Shown: positions 53,725-61,583 of the stretch, piece by piece
How the letters are laid out: each line of letters begins with the position of its first letter
Position numbering within the stretch: position 1 is the stretch's first letter
Source: Haloactinospora alba
Lineage (GTDB): Bacteria; Actinomycetota; Actinomycetes; Streptosporangiales; Streptosporangiaceae
Length of the DNA stretch: 64,000 nt
Assembly (NCBI RefSeq): GCF_006717075.1
Contig: NZ_VFQC01000002.1
Span: 62,001-126,000 of the forward strand
Reading direction: 5' to 3'
The notes under the pieces: generated by a model
Databases searched by the model: none
Told to the model about the DNA's origin: nothing
What the model saw: only the letters and a program-made list of their open reading frames with translations
Program-made: the position numbers and the translations under genes

Positions 53725-54548
53725 ATGTCCTCCCCGGGGGAGGTGGTGACCACTGTCCCCCCACCGTTCAGCGCGTCCCGCAGCGGGTGCGCGGAGTGCG
53801 CGGACGCGATGGCGACCCGGGGCACGTACCGCCGCGCGTCCAGGGCCGCACGCACCTTGTGCCGCATCCGCCCATCGGCCTCGTCCCGTTGGCCGTCGAT
53901 CGCGCGCAGGAGCGAGGAGGGGTCGCCCGGGTCCCGCAGGACACCGGGCATGTCGGTCAGCAGCGCCAGGGAGGCGGCCGGCAGGGCCGAGGCGATCCGC
54001 GCCGCCACGTGGTCGGAGTCGACGTTGAGCGGAGCACCGTCCTCGCTGGCGGCGGGCGGGGACACGACCGGGACCATGTCCGCGGCGAGGAGCGCGCGCA
54101 ACGCCTCCGGCCGCACCCCGGTGATCCGGCCGGATCGGTCGTCCCGGACCACGCGCACCCGCCCGTCCTCCACCGAGCGCAGCGCCCGTTTCCGTTCGGC
54201 CGTCACCATCGCCCCGTCGGCTCCGCACAGCCCCGCCGCGGTCACACCGCGCGCGCGCAGCCCCTCGACCAGAGCGGGTTTGACCCGCCCGAGCAGAGCC
54301 ATGGCCACCACGTCGAGTGTCTCGGGATCGGTCCTGCGGCCGCGGGTGCCGTCCGGAGAGGTGAGGGTGCGGGCGGGCATCCCCAACCGCGCCGCGAGGC
54401 GGTCCACCTCCCCTCCTCCCCCGTGGACGAGGACCACACGCGCTCCCTCCTCCGTGAACGCGGCGACGTCGTCGAGTACCGCACCAGTGCGGACGGAACC
54501 GCCGACCTTGACCACATGTACGTCCGGAATCTCGCACCACTCCCTCAA
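53721..54548 (-). CDS. lysZ: LysZ-type [LysW]-aminoadipate/glutamate kinase
   Basis: 275 aa of the amino-acid kinase superfamily (ArgB/LysZ). Motifs: HVVKVGGSV, VLVHGGGGEVDRLA, and PLNVDSDHVAARIA. It phosphorylates the side-chain carboxylate of the carrier-bound acid so that LysY can reduce it. The gene is coupled to lysY and lysK by ATGA overlaps. Confidence 0.92.
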   Translation of the reverse strand: MREWCEIPDVHVVKVGGSVRTGAVLDDVAAFTEEGARVVLVHGGGGEVDRLAARLGMPARTLTSPDGTRGRRTDPETLDVVAMALLGRVKPALVEGLRARGVTAAGLCGADGAMVTAERKRALRSVEDGRVRVVRDDRSGRITGVRPEALRALLAADMVPVVSPPAASEDGAPLNVDSDHVAARIASALPAASLALLTDMPGVLRDPGDPSSLLRAIDGQRDEADGRMRHKVRAALDARRYVPRVAIASAHSAHPLRDALNGGGTVVTTSPGEDI

Positions 54549-55525
54549 CCCGCGTGCAGCCCGGGGAACTCCAGCCCCGCCCGTTCCGCGATCCCCGACG
54601 CGGCGTTCAAGCTCTGCACGGCTCCCCCCGCCGCGCCTTTCATCAGGTTGTCCAGGGCGGCCACAGAGACGATCCGCGCGCCGTCCTCGTCCACGTCGAA
54701 GCCGAGGTCGGCGAAGTTGCTACCGGTCAGGAACTGCGGGTCGGGCAACCGGTGCGGTCCCGCCCGCCGCGCTACCAGGCGGATGAAGGGCTCCTCCGCG
54801 TAGCACGCGCGGTAGGCGTCCCACACCTCGGCGCGCGACACCGGACGCGGGGGACGCGCGTGGACCACGGCCTGCACACCACGCACGAGGGGCACGGCCG
54901 TCACCGTCATCCGGGTCCGTACGCCGCATATCCTCGCGATCTCGTCCGCGTGCCGGTGTCCGGCCGCGCGGTACACACGCAGGGCGTTCTGGCGTTCGGG
55001 ATGGTGGGTCGCCGTCGTCGGCGCGGTTCCCGCGCCGCTGGACCCGGTGCGCGCGTCCACGAGCGCCTCTCCGTCCACCAGGCCCGCGGAGACCAGTGGC
55101 CGTAGCGCCAGCACCGCGGCTGTCGCCATGCAGCCGGGGACACTGATCCTGGTGGCGCCGGACAGGGCGGCGCGGTTCAGCTCGGGCATTCCCAGCGTGT
55201 AACCCGGTTCCGGAGCCGTCCGCGGGTCGCGACTGTCCGGACTGAGGTCGACCACGACGCGCGCTGCGCTGGTGAGCCGCTGGTGTACGCCGGCCAGCTC
55301 ACCCGCCGGCACGGCGGCGAGGACGGCGTCGGCTGGTTCCAGCTGCTCCGGCGCGGTGAAACGCACCCCGGAATGGTGGTGCAGGTTCGGGTGCACAGCG
55401 CCCAGCGGCCTTCCCGCACAGCTCCGCGAGGTCGCCTGGACGAGCTCCAGCTCCGGGTGCCCCAGCACCAGCCGAACCAGTTCCCCGCCCACGTATCCGC
55501 GGGCTCCCACGACACTGACTCTCAT
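54545..55525 (-). CDS. lysY: LysY-type [LysW]-semialdehyde-forming reductase
   Basis: 326 aa of the ArgC/LysY family. NADPH motif VVGARGYVGGELVRL, catalytic Cys in ISVPGCMATAA, and late HADEIARICG plus LDNLMKGAAGGA. It converts the carrier-bound acyl phosphate to a semialdehyde, which here would feed the split transketolase rather than an ordinary aminotransferase. Four-base overlaps with lysX and lysZ. Confidence 0.93.
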   Translation of the reverse strand: MRVSVVGARGYVGGELVRLVLGHPELELVQATSRSCAGRPLGAVHPNLHHHSGVRFTAPEQLEPADAVLAAVPAGELAGVHQRLTSAARVVVDLSPDSRDPRTAPEPGYTLGMPELNRAALSGATRISVPGCMATAAVLALRPLVSAGLVDGEALVDARTGSSGAGTAPTTATHHPERQNALRVYRAAGHRHADEIARICGVRTRMTVTAVPLVRGVQAVVHARPPRPVSRAEVWDAYRACYAEEPFIRLVARRAGPHRLPDPQFLTGSNFADLGFDVDEDGARIVSVAALDNLMKGAAGGAVQSLNAASGIAERAGLEFPGLHAG

Positions 55526-56397
55526 CCCGGGGCTCCGCTGAGGACGTGGTCGGCGATGGTCTCGGCGATCGGCGCGTCCGTGTGGGCCGCGGAGAGCCCG
55601 TGGAACTCCACCGCTCCGTTGACTTCCAGCACCAGACGCTCTCCGGTGTCGGTCTCCAACAGGTCGACGCCGAGCACTCCGCCGCCCACCGCCGCGGCGG
55701 CGCGTTCGGCGAGGCTCGCCAACTCCGCGTCGAGCGCGTAAGCGCGGGCGCGAGCCCCGCGTCCCGTGTTCCGCACCCAGTGGCCGGACTCCCGGGTGAT
55801 CGCGGCGACGGCGCTCCCGCCGACGACGAGGACGCGGAGGTCCCGGCCGTACCGGAACTCCTGGAGGAGACCGAGGCGCTGTGTGGGTGAGGCCAGCTGC
55901 CCGCGGAGCTCGAAGACCGCTTCGGCGGCGTCCCGGTCGCCGATCCTGGCGACCCCCCGACCCCAGGACCCGGTGGTCGGCTTGACCACGGCGGGGAATC
56001 CGATCTCCTCGGCCGCGTCGCCGCCGGCAGCGGGGTCGAGCGCGACCACGGTGTGCGGAACGGGGATTCCCGCCTGGTGCAGCGCGAGCGCCGTGGCGAT
56101 CTTGTTATCGCAGCGCGCCAGGGTGTCCGGCGTGTTCAGCACCGGTGTGCCCACCGCCTCGCACCATCGGCTCACCTCCAGCCGCCGGCTGGCGGACAAG
56201 GCGCGGTTGACCACGGCGCGCCACGGTGGCGGAGGCCCGCCGACCCGGTAGACCAGGGAACGGTCGTCGACGTGATGGCATGGGACCGCTCTCCGCTGGA
56301 ACGCGTCGAGGAGCATCCGCTCCTCGACCCGGATACGGGTGGCGACCAGCGCCACCGGTGCCGCCGCCCATGCCCCGGCGTCTCCGTCCCCGGTCAC
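55522..56397 (-). CDS. lysX: LysX-type ATP-grasp ligase
   Basis: 291 aa, RimK/LysX family. PAVVKPTTGSWGRGVARI (ATP-grasp), LLQEFRYGRDLRVLVVGG and LVLEVNGAVEFHGL are visible. It joins the alpha-amino group of glutamate (or aminoadipate) to the C-terminal Glu of LysW. The GTG at 56397 overlaps the lysW stop (GTGA), so carrier and ligase are coupled. Confidence 0.93.
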   Translation of the reverse strand: MTGDGDAGAWAAAPVALVATRIRVEERMLLDAFQRRAVPCHHVDDRSLVYRVGGPPPPWRAVVNRALSASRRLEVSRWCEAVGTPVLNTPDTLARCDNKIATALALHQAGIPVPHTVVALDPAAGGDAAEEIGFPAVVKPTTGSWGRGVARIGDRDAAEAVFELRGQLASPTQRLGLLQEFRYGRDLRVLVVGGSAVAAITRESGHWVRNTGRGARARAYALDAELASLAERAAAAVGGGVLGVDLLETDTGERLVLEVNGAVEFHGLSAAHTDAPIAETIADHVLSGAPG

Positions 56398-56558
56398 TCT
56401 CCCCAGTCCTCCTCGACCTCCGGAGCCAACGCGAGAACGGGCGGGTCCACCGCGACGACCTCCAGTTCGCTCGAACAGTCCTCGCACACCACGATCTCCG
56501 CGGCCATAGCCGTGTCCGGCAACGAGACCTGTCCCTGACATTCGGGGCATACCGTCAC
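56394..56558 (-). CDS. lysW: LysW-type amino-group carrier protein (AmCP)
   Basis: 54 aa, easily missed because of its size. Two CxxC knuckles bind zinc (TVCPECQG and VVCEDCSSE), an acidic middle follows, and the C-terminus is EVEEDWGE, the EDWGE tail to which LysX attaches the substrate. The GTG at 56558 has a near-perfect RBS AGGAGG six bases upstream. First gene of the leftward arm. Confidence 0.95.
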   Translation of the reverse strand: MTVCPECQGQVSLPDTAMAAEIVVCEDCSSELEVVAVDPPVLALAPEVEEDWGE

Positions 56559-56654
56559 AAGTTGCCTCCTGCATATTTTGCGACTAGAGTCATTAATCTA
56601 CATAGAAGCTAGCATAGATTTAGCCAAAACACTTCATGTGACGAGAGTGGAGAC
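56559..56654. promoter_or_regulatory. Divergent promoter of the biosynthetic cluster
   Basis: 96 bp, clearly richer in A and T than its surroundings (CATATTTTGCG, TCATTAATCTACATAG, CATAGATTTAGCC). Both arms of the cluster start here: lysW leftward and the 56655 gene rightward. Almost all genes on each side overlap, so this one region probably controls most of the pathway. Confidence 0.7.
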
Positions 56655-57239
56655 GTGACGGGCACCGCGGAGACAGAAATCCGGCGCACACACGCGATAA
56701 CGACCGTCGAACTGCAGCGTTACAAGAACAACATCGCTCTGACAACACTACAAACCCTACACTTGGGCGCGCTGAATGTCTGGGGCAACAGTCTGCCGTC
56801 GGAGACCATGCCGCACGAGCAGATCACCGTAGACGGCGTCCCCTTCTCCGTGTCTCCCGCCACGGGCGAGGCACCGGACAACATCCGCTGCGCCGGGCAG
56901 TATCTGGAGCTTCCGGAGACAGCGGCGGACTGGCTGCACCTGCTGGCTACCTCAGAGCGCCGCTGCGAGGAGACGGTCCATATCCACTACTCCTCGGGGG
57001 CCGCCGACCGGGAACGGCTGCGTGTCTCGGACTTCCTCCCCGCGCGGTCGCACTTCGGTGAGCTCCTGGCCGCGCGGTCGCCGGCGATGCACTACCCCCA
57101 CCACCGGCAGGACAACCTCAGCGGCCAGATCTGGGCGGTGCGCGTGCCGGTCACCAGGCGCGAGACGCTCCGCGGGTTCCGGCTGCCCGACAACCCGGCC
57201 ATCCACATCTTCGCGCTGTCCACAGAGGAGGTGCGATGA
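56655..57239 (+). CDS. Protein of unknown function, partner of the BtrH_N-like protein
   Basis: 194 aa. Not assigned to a known enzyme family. It reads as beta-rich: LGALNVWGNSLPSE, ITVDGVPFSVSPA, DNIRCAGQYLELPE, ERRCEETVHIHY, RVSDFLPARSHFG, and a C-terminal LPDNPAIHIFALS. GTG start with GTGGAG. It overlaps the next gene by ATGA, which suggests equal production and possibly a complex. In azinomycin-type pathways two small proteins act together in aziridine closure (AziU2/U3, from memory); this pair is the candidate here. Confidence 0.7.
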   Translation: MTGTAETEIRRTHAITTVELQRYKNNIALTTLQTLHLGALNVWGNSLPSETMPHEQITVDGVPFSVSPATGEAPDNIRCAGQYLELPETAADWLHLLATSERRCEETVHIHYSSGAADRERLRVSDFLPARSHFGELLAARSPAMHYPHHRQDNLSGQIWAVRVPVTRRETLRGFRLPDNPAIHIFALSTEEVR

Positions 57240-58261
57240 CCACGCTTCCCGCCGAGCCTTCCCTCCTTCCCGCCGAGCCGTCCCTCTCCTGGTACGACGA
57301 CCTGTGTAGCTGCCTGCAGCTCGACATCGGCCACGTGCTGGAGCGCGCGGGATGGGACCCCGTGCAGGCGCTCGGCTCCAGCTGGCGCTTCCACCTCCCA
57401 GCGGGTCCGGTCGAACCGGTGGAGTACTTCCATCCCGCCGGGGAACGACTCCAGGACACCCTGTGCGGGGACCACCCCGTGCGGCTGCGGTGGCACCACC
57501 CCTCCAGCCCCGCGGAGGCGCACCGCGACCTCCGCACCGCCCTGGAGCGGGGAACACCGGCGATCGTCGCGGTCAACAACTTCCATCTCCCGTTCCGGCC
57601 CGCTTACCGCGACGTGCACGCCGCGCACCTGGTCATCGTCACGGGATACGACCCCGAGCACGACGTCTACCGGGTGATCGACCCGGTGCCGCCCTCGTTC
57701 TCCGGGAACCTGCCGCGTGCCGTGCTGCAGGAGGCGCGTGGCCGTATCAGCCTCGACGACGAGAGCGACCCGTTCTTCGCCGGCAGCAACCCCTCATGGC
57801 GCTGGCTGGAAGTCGGGGTGTCCGGGCCGCAGCCAGAGCCCGGACCCGAGTGGGTGTACGGAAGCATCCGCGCGAACACCACCGAGCAGCGTGCCCTCCG
57901 GCAGGGGCCGCAGGCCCTGTCGGACCTGCTGGAGGAGCTGCGGGCTCCGGACAACCACGAGCGGCCCCGAACACTGCGCGAGATCTACATCCTCGGCTGG
58001 CCCGCACAGGCCGAGGCCAGCCTGCACAGCGCGTTCCTCACCCGTGCCGCGCGCCGGCTGGGAGCCCCCGACCTGGCAGAGGCGGCCCACTCGGTCGACC
58101 GGGTGGCACACGCCTGGACCGGGTTCCGCGTGGCCGCCGCCCACGAGGCGACCAGTGACCGTCCGCACCACGACCGCGTCACGACACTGGGCCGACGCCT
58201 GCGCGGCACCTGGGAAGAGTGCCTGGAGCATCTGGAGCGCGTCGCCGGGAGAGCACGATGA
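57236..58261 (+). CDS. BtrH_N-like protein (DUF4872 type)
   Basis: 341 aa. The N-terminal half has the BtrH_N pattern: a nucleophile-like Cys in WYDDLCSCLQLDIGHVLE, GSSWRFHLP, GTPAIVAVNNFHLPF, the His region AAHLVIVTGYDPEHDVY and then VIDPVPP. It is a papain-like fold in which BtrH transfers an acyl group from a carrier protein. The C-terminal half is helical. In this context a recruited lyase or transferase role is more likely than butirosin-type acylation. Coupled to both neighbours by ATGA. Confidence 0.78.
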   Translation: MTTLPAEPSLLPAEPSLSWYDDLCSCLQLDIGHVLERAGWDPVQALGSSWRFHLPAGPVEPVEYFHPAGERLQDTLCGDHPVRLRWHHPSSPAEAHRDLRTALERGTPAIVAVNNFHLPFRPAYRDVHAAHLVIVTGYDPEHDVYRVIDPVPPSFSGNLPRAVLQEARGRISLDDESDPFFAGSNPSWRWLEVGVSGPQPEPGPEWVYGSIRANTTEQRALRQGPQALSDLLEELRAPDNHERPRTLREIYILGWPAQAEASLHSAFLTRAARRLGAPDLAEAAHSVDRVAHAWTGFRVAAAHEATSDRPHHDRVTTLGRRLRGTWEECLEHLERVAGRAR

Positions 58262-59550
58262 GCGCGCTGGCGATGCTGGGCGGGGCGCGGGCGGTCCCCC
58301 GGGGGTCCGACGACGCCCCGTGGCCCGTGGTGACGTCCGGGGAGGAACAGGCCGTCCTGAGGGTACTGCGCAACGGCCGTCTGACCGCGACCGCGGCGGG
58401 AGAGACCGAGGTTCCCGCCCTGGAACAGGCCTGGGCGCAGCACGTCGGGGTGGCGCACTGTGCCGCGGTCGCCTCCGGCACAGCGGCCCTGCACGCCGCT
58501 CTCGCGGCGCTCGGCGTCGGCGCGGGGGACGAGGTCATCCTTCCCGCCCTGACCATGAACGCGACCGCCCACGCCGTCCGCCAGCGTGGTGCCGCACCGG
58601 TCTTCGCCGACATCGAGCCCGACACCCTCACCCTGGACCCGCGGAGCGTCCGCGCCGCCCTCACCCCGCGCAGCACGGCTCTGCTGCCGGTTCACCTCCA
58701 CGGCCTGCCCGCCGACATGGACGGGCTGAACGCGGCCGCCCGAGAGCACCACCTTCCGGTGGTCGAGGACGCGGCCCAGGCACACGGCGCCTCCTACCGC
58801 GGAACCCCGGTGGGAGGAGTGGGAACGCTCGGCTGCTTCAGCCTGCACCCCAGCAAGAACCTCCCCAGCTGCGGGGAGGGCGGGCTCGTCACCACCGACT
58901 CCACCGAGCTGCACCGTGCCGTCACCACCGCGCGGAACTTCGGAGAGGCCCCGCCCACCCGAGTGCGCACCTACCTCACCCACCGGCCGGGAGGGAACGC
59001 GCGCCTGAGTCCCGTCCAGGCGGCCTTCGCCCGGTCCCAACTCGACCGGTTCCCCGACTACGCCGCGTCCCGGGAGCGGGCGGCCGCGGACCTGTGCGCG
59101 CGGCTCGCGCGCCTGCCCGGCCTGCGTGTGCCGCACGTCCCGCCGGACCGCACGCACGCGTGGCACATCATCCGCCTGCGCCTCGCCCCCGCGGAGCTGG
59201 GGATCGAGGACACGCACCCGGCGGCGGTGCGCGAGGCGTTCCACCGCGCCCTGCGCGCGGAGGGGGTGCCGGTCTCCCAGTACCAGACGGCCCCCCTTCC
59301 GGCGCACCCAGCGTTCCGCGCCCCGGACACCAGCGACGCGGAGCTCGCTGAGGCGTTCCCCGTCAGCTGCGCCGCCGTCGACGACTCGCTGTGCTTGCAG
59401 CGACGGCATCTCGGCCCGGACGCGGCCACGGTCCTCCCGGCCTACGCGGAGGCGTTCGAGAAGGTCTGGCACCACCGCGACCTGGTTCTTCGCATGGCTA
59501 GAGCACGGCCCCGGATCCGGGACTGGCGAGACGCGGTGAGGGGGCGGTGA
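58258..59550 (+). CDS. DegT/DnrJ/StrS-family aminotransferase
   Basis: 430 aa. PLP lysine in CFSLHPSKNLPSCGEGG, with VASGTAALHAALAALGVGAG and VEDAAQAHGA. This family aminates ketones on sugars and, in AmCP pathways, the ketone produced by the transketolase on the carrier-bound chain. The ATG at 58258 overlaps the previous stop (ATGA). It follows the BtrH_N-like gene and precedes the transketolase pair. Confidence 0.92.
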   Translation: MSALAMLGGARAVPRGSDDAPWPVVTSGEEQAVLRVLRNGRLTATAAGETEVPALEQAWAQHVGVAHCAAVASGTAALHAALAALGVGAGDEVILPALTMNATAHAVRQRGAAPVFADIEPDTLTLDPRSVRAALTPRSTALLPVHLHGLPADMDGLNAAAREHHLPVVEDAAQAHGASYRGTPVGGVGTLGCFSLHPSKNLPSCGEGGLVTTDSTELHRAVTTARNFGEAPPTRVRTYLTHRPGGNARLSPVQAAFARSQLDRFPDYAASRERAAADLCARLARLPGLRVPHVPPDRTHAWHIIRLRLAPAELGIEDTHPAAVREAFHRALRAEGVPVSQYQTAPLPAHPAFRAPDTSDAELAEAFPVSCAAVDDSLCLQRRHLGPDAATVLPAYAEAFEKVWHHRDLVLRMARARPRIRDWRDAVRGR

Positions 59551-59551
59551 C

Positions 59552-60331
59552 GTGGATACCGACACCGCGGCGGTGGAGATCCGCCGCTCCATCATCCGCG
59601 CCGCGGGCGGCCCGAAGGGAGCGCACGTGGGGGGAAGCCTCTCCTGCGCTGACATCCTCGCCGTCCTGCACTTCGACGTCATGGGCGAACGCGACACCTT
59701 CATCCTCAGCAAGGGGCACGCGGCCCCCGCCCTCTACGCGACGCTCGCCGTACGAGGGCTGCTCGAAGCCGAGGAGCTGGACACCTACGCCCGCCCGGGA
59801 AGCCGGCTGTTCGGCCACCCTCGGCAGGGGATACCGGGGGTGGCGTTCCCCACCGGGTCGCTCGGCCACGGGCTCGGGTTAGCGATCGGTACCGCGCTCG
59901 GGGAGCGGCTGGACGGCGGAACCGGACGTGTCTACGTGCTGCTCGGGGACGGTGAGCTACAGGAGGGCAGCGTCTGGGAGGCCGCCATGTACGCCGGGAC
60001 CCGCGGTCTGGACAACCTGGTCGCGGTGGTCGACCGCAACAGCCTGCAGATCACGGGCTCCACCGAGGAGCGCGCCGGACTGGAACCCCTGGCCGGGCGG
60101 TTCGCCGCCTTCGGCTGGGAGACACGCGACGTGGACGGGCACGACACGTGCGCCCTCAGCGCCGCCGCGCGCGGGCCCGCACAGCGGCGCCCCCTCGCCG
60201 TGATCGCCCGGACGGTGAAAGGCAGCGGTGTCCCCTTCCTGGAGGGCAAGACCTCCAGCCACTACGCCACCCTGCGCCCCGAGCTCGTGCGGCGGGCACT
60301 CACGGCCGTGGAAGCGAGGCGACCGACGTGA
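59552..60331 (+). CDS. Transketolase, N-terminal (thiamine-diphosphate-binding) subunit
   Basis: 259 aa. The ThDP motif reads LLGDGELQEGSVWEAAMYAG then DN, with HVGGSLSCADILAVL and SKGHAAPALYA upstream. It contains only the first domain of a normal transketolase. GTG start two bases after the aminotransferase stop. Acts with the next gene to move a two-carbon unit onto the semialdehyde. Confidence 0.93.
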   Translation: MDTDTAAVEIRRSIIRAAGGPKGAHVGGSLSCADILAVLHFDVMGERDTFILSKGHAAPALYATLAVRGLLEAEELDTYARPGSRLFGHPRQGIPGVAFPTGSLGHGLGLAIGTALGERLDGGTGRVYVLLGDGELQEGSVWEAAMYAGTRGLDNLVAVVDRNSLQITGSTEERAGLEPLAGRFAAFGWETRDVDGHDTCALSAAARGPAQRRPLAVIARTVKGSGVPFLEGKTSSHYATLRPELVRRALTAVEARRPT

Positions 60332-61323
60332 CGACCACTCCCCCCGACCACGCCGCCCCCGGGACGGACCCGCGCGCGGCGTACCGGGACGCGCTCCTGC
60401 GGCTGGCCGAGCACGACGAGCGCGTGCTCTGTCTGGACTCGGACACCGGCGGGCTGGAGAACACGTTCGGCGCGCGCTTTCCCGACCGTTACCTGAACGT
60501 GGGGATCGCCGAGGCGAACATGCTCAGTGTCGCGTCCGGTCTGGCCGCCCGCGGCTACCGACCCTACGTGCACACCATGGCGACCTTCGCCACCACGCGC
60601 GCCGCGGAACAGCTCAAACTCGACGTCGTCGGCAACGCGCTCCCGGTGGGCGTCGTGGCGACGCACAGCGGGCTCTCCGCGACGCACCTCGGGACCACCC
60701 ACTACGCCCTGGAGGATCTCGCCGTCGTCCGCGCGCTCGCCGAGATGACGGTCGTGGTACCGGCGAGTGGTGCCGAGGTCGGCCCCGCGCTGCACGCCGC
60801 CCACCGCCGGCCCGGCCCGACCTACCTGCGTCTGGGGCGGAGCGCCACGCCCGACATCCGGCCGGAGGATGCGGGGTTCGAGCTGGGAAGCGCGGCCACG
60901 CTGCGGTCCGGTACCGACGCCACCGTCATCGCCATGGGTCCGTACCCGGTGCTCATGGCCCTGGAAGCCGCACACGCGCTCGCCTGGGAGGGGGTGTCGT
61001 GCCGCGTGCTCCAGGTCCACACGCTGGTTCCCCTGGACACCGCGGCGGTGCTCGCGGCGGCGCGTACCACCGCGGGGATCGTCACCGTGGAGGAGCACCG
61101 CCCGCAGGGCGGACTGGGCGACGCGGTGGCCGCGACCGTCAGCGCGGAGCATCCCCTCCCCCACCGGCGCGTCGCTGTGACCGGCGAGGTCGGGGTCGTG
61201 GTGCAAGAACACCGCGAGGCGCTCGAAGCCGCTGATGTCAGCGCTGCGGCGATCCGTACGGCCGTAGCGCACGTAATCGAGACCGGAAGGGGGAATCGGC
61301 ATGACTGGCCCACCCTGGGCTGA
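60328..61323 (+). CDS. Transketolase, C-terminal subunit
   Basis: 331 aa. Pyrimidine-binding domain (LDSDTGGLENTFGARF, YLNVGIAEANMLSVASGLA with the catalytic Glu) plus the transketolase C-terminal domain (LVPLDTAAVLAAARTTAGIV). The GTG at 60328 overlaps the stop of the first subunit (GTGA). Split transketolases of this sort accompany AmCP genes in vazabitide-type pathways. Confidence 0.92.
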   Translation: MTTTPPDHAAPGTDPRAAYRDALLRLAEHDERVLCLDSDTGGLENTFGARFPDRYLNVGIAEANMLSVASGLAARGYRPYVHTMATFATTRAAEQLKLDVVGNALPVGVVATHSGLSATHLGTTHYALEDLAVVRALAEMTVVVPASGAEVGPALHAAHRRPGPTYLRLGRSATPDIRPEDAGFELGSAATLRSGTDATVIAMGPYPVLMALEAAHALAWEGVSCRVLQVHTLVPLDTAAVLAAARTTAGIVTVEEHRPQGGLGDAVAATVSAEHPLPHRRVAVTGEVGVVVQEHREALEAADVSAAAIRTAVAHVIETGRGNRHDWPTLG

Positions 61324-61582
61324 CGCGGAGCGGGACTCCCGCGCCACCGCGGCGTGGATCGCCGGACTGTACGCTCACATCCTCGAAGTCGGGGACGTGA
61401 GCGCGGACAGCGACTTCTTCGTGCTCGGGGGGACGTCGCTGTTGGCGATGCGTCTCCTCGACACGATCGCCGAGACGACCGGGACCCGGATACCGGTCAG
61501 AGCCTTCTACCACGCGACACGCGTGTCCGAACTCGCCCGTGAAGTGGACGCCCGGCTACCGGACGCGACAAGAGGAGCGTGA
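61301..61582 (+). CDS. Free-standing carrier protein (PCP/ACP)
   Basis: 93 aa. The phosphopantetheine site is SDFFVLGGTSLLAMRL. PCP-like more than ACP-like. It overlaps the end of the transketolase gene by 23 bp. Such discrete carriers hold an acid while a tailoring enzyme works on it; the P450 next door is a candidate partner. No separate adenylation gene is in the window. Confidence 0.9.
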   Translation: MTGPPWADAERDSRATAAWIAGLYAHILEVGDVSADSDFFVLGGTSLLAMRLLDTIAETTGTRIPVRAFYHATRVSELAREVDARLPDATRGA

Positions 61583-61583
61583 C

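Noticed and set aside
52600-56558. Primary lysine or arginine biosynthesis operon
   Set aside because: The set shares a promoter and a colinear context with NRPS, PKS, transketolase and sulfotransferase genes and lacks the usual aminotransferase and ornithine or homocitrate genes, so a secondary-metabolite role is preferred.
57236-58261. Butirosin-like acyl transfer (BtrH function) on an aminoglycoside
   Set aside because: No aminocyclitol or sugar genes are present; only the fold family is shared.
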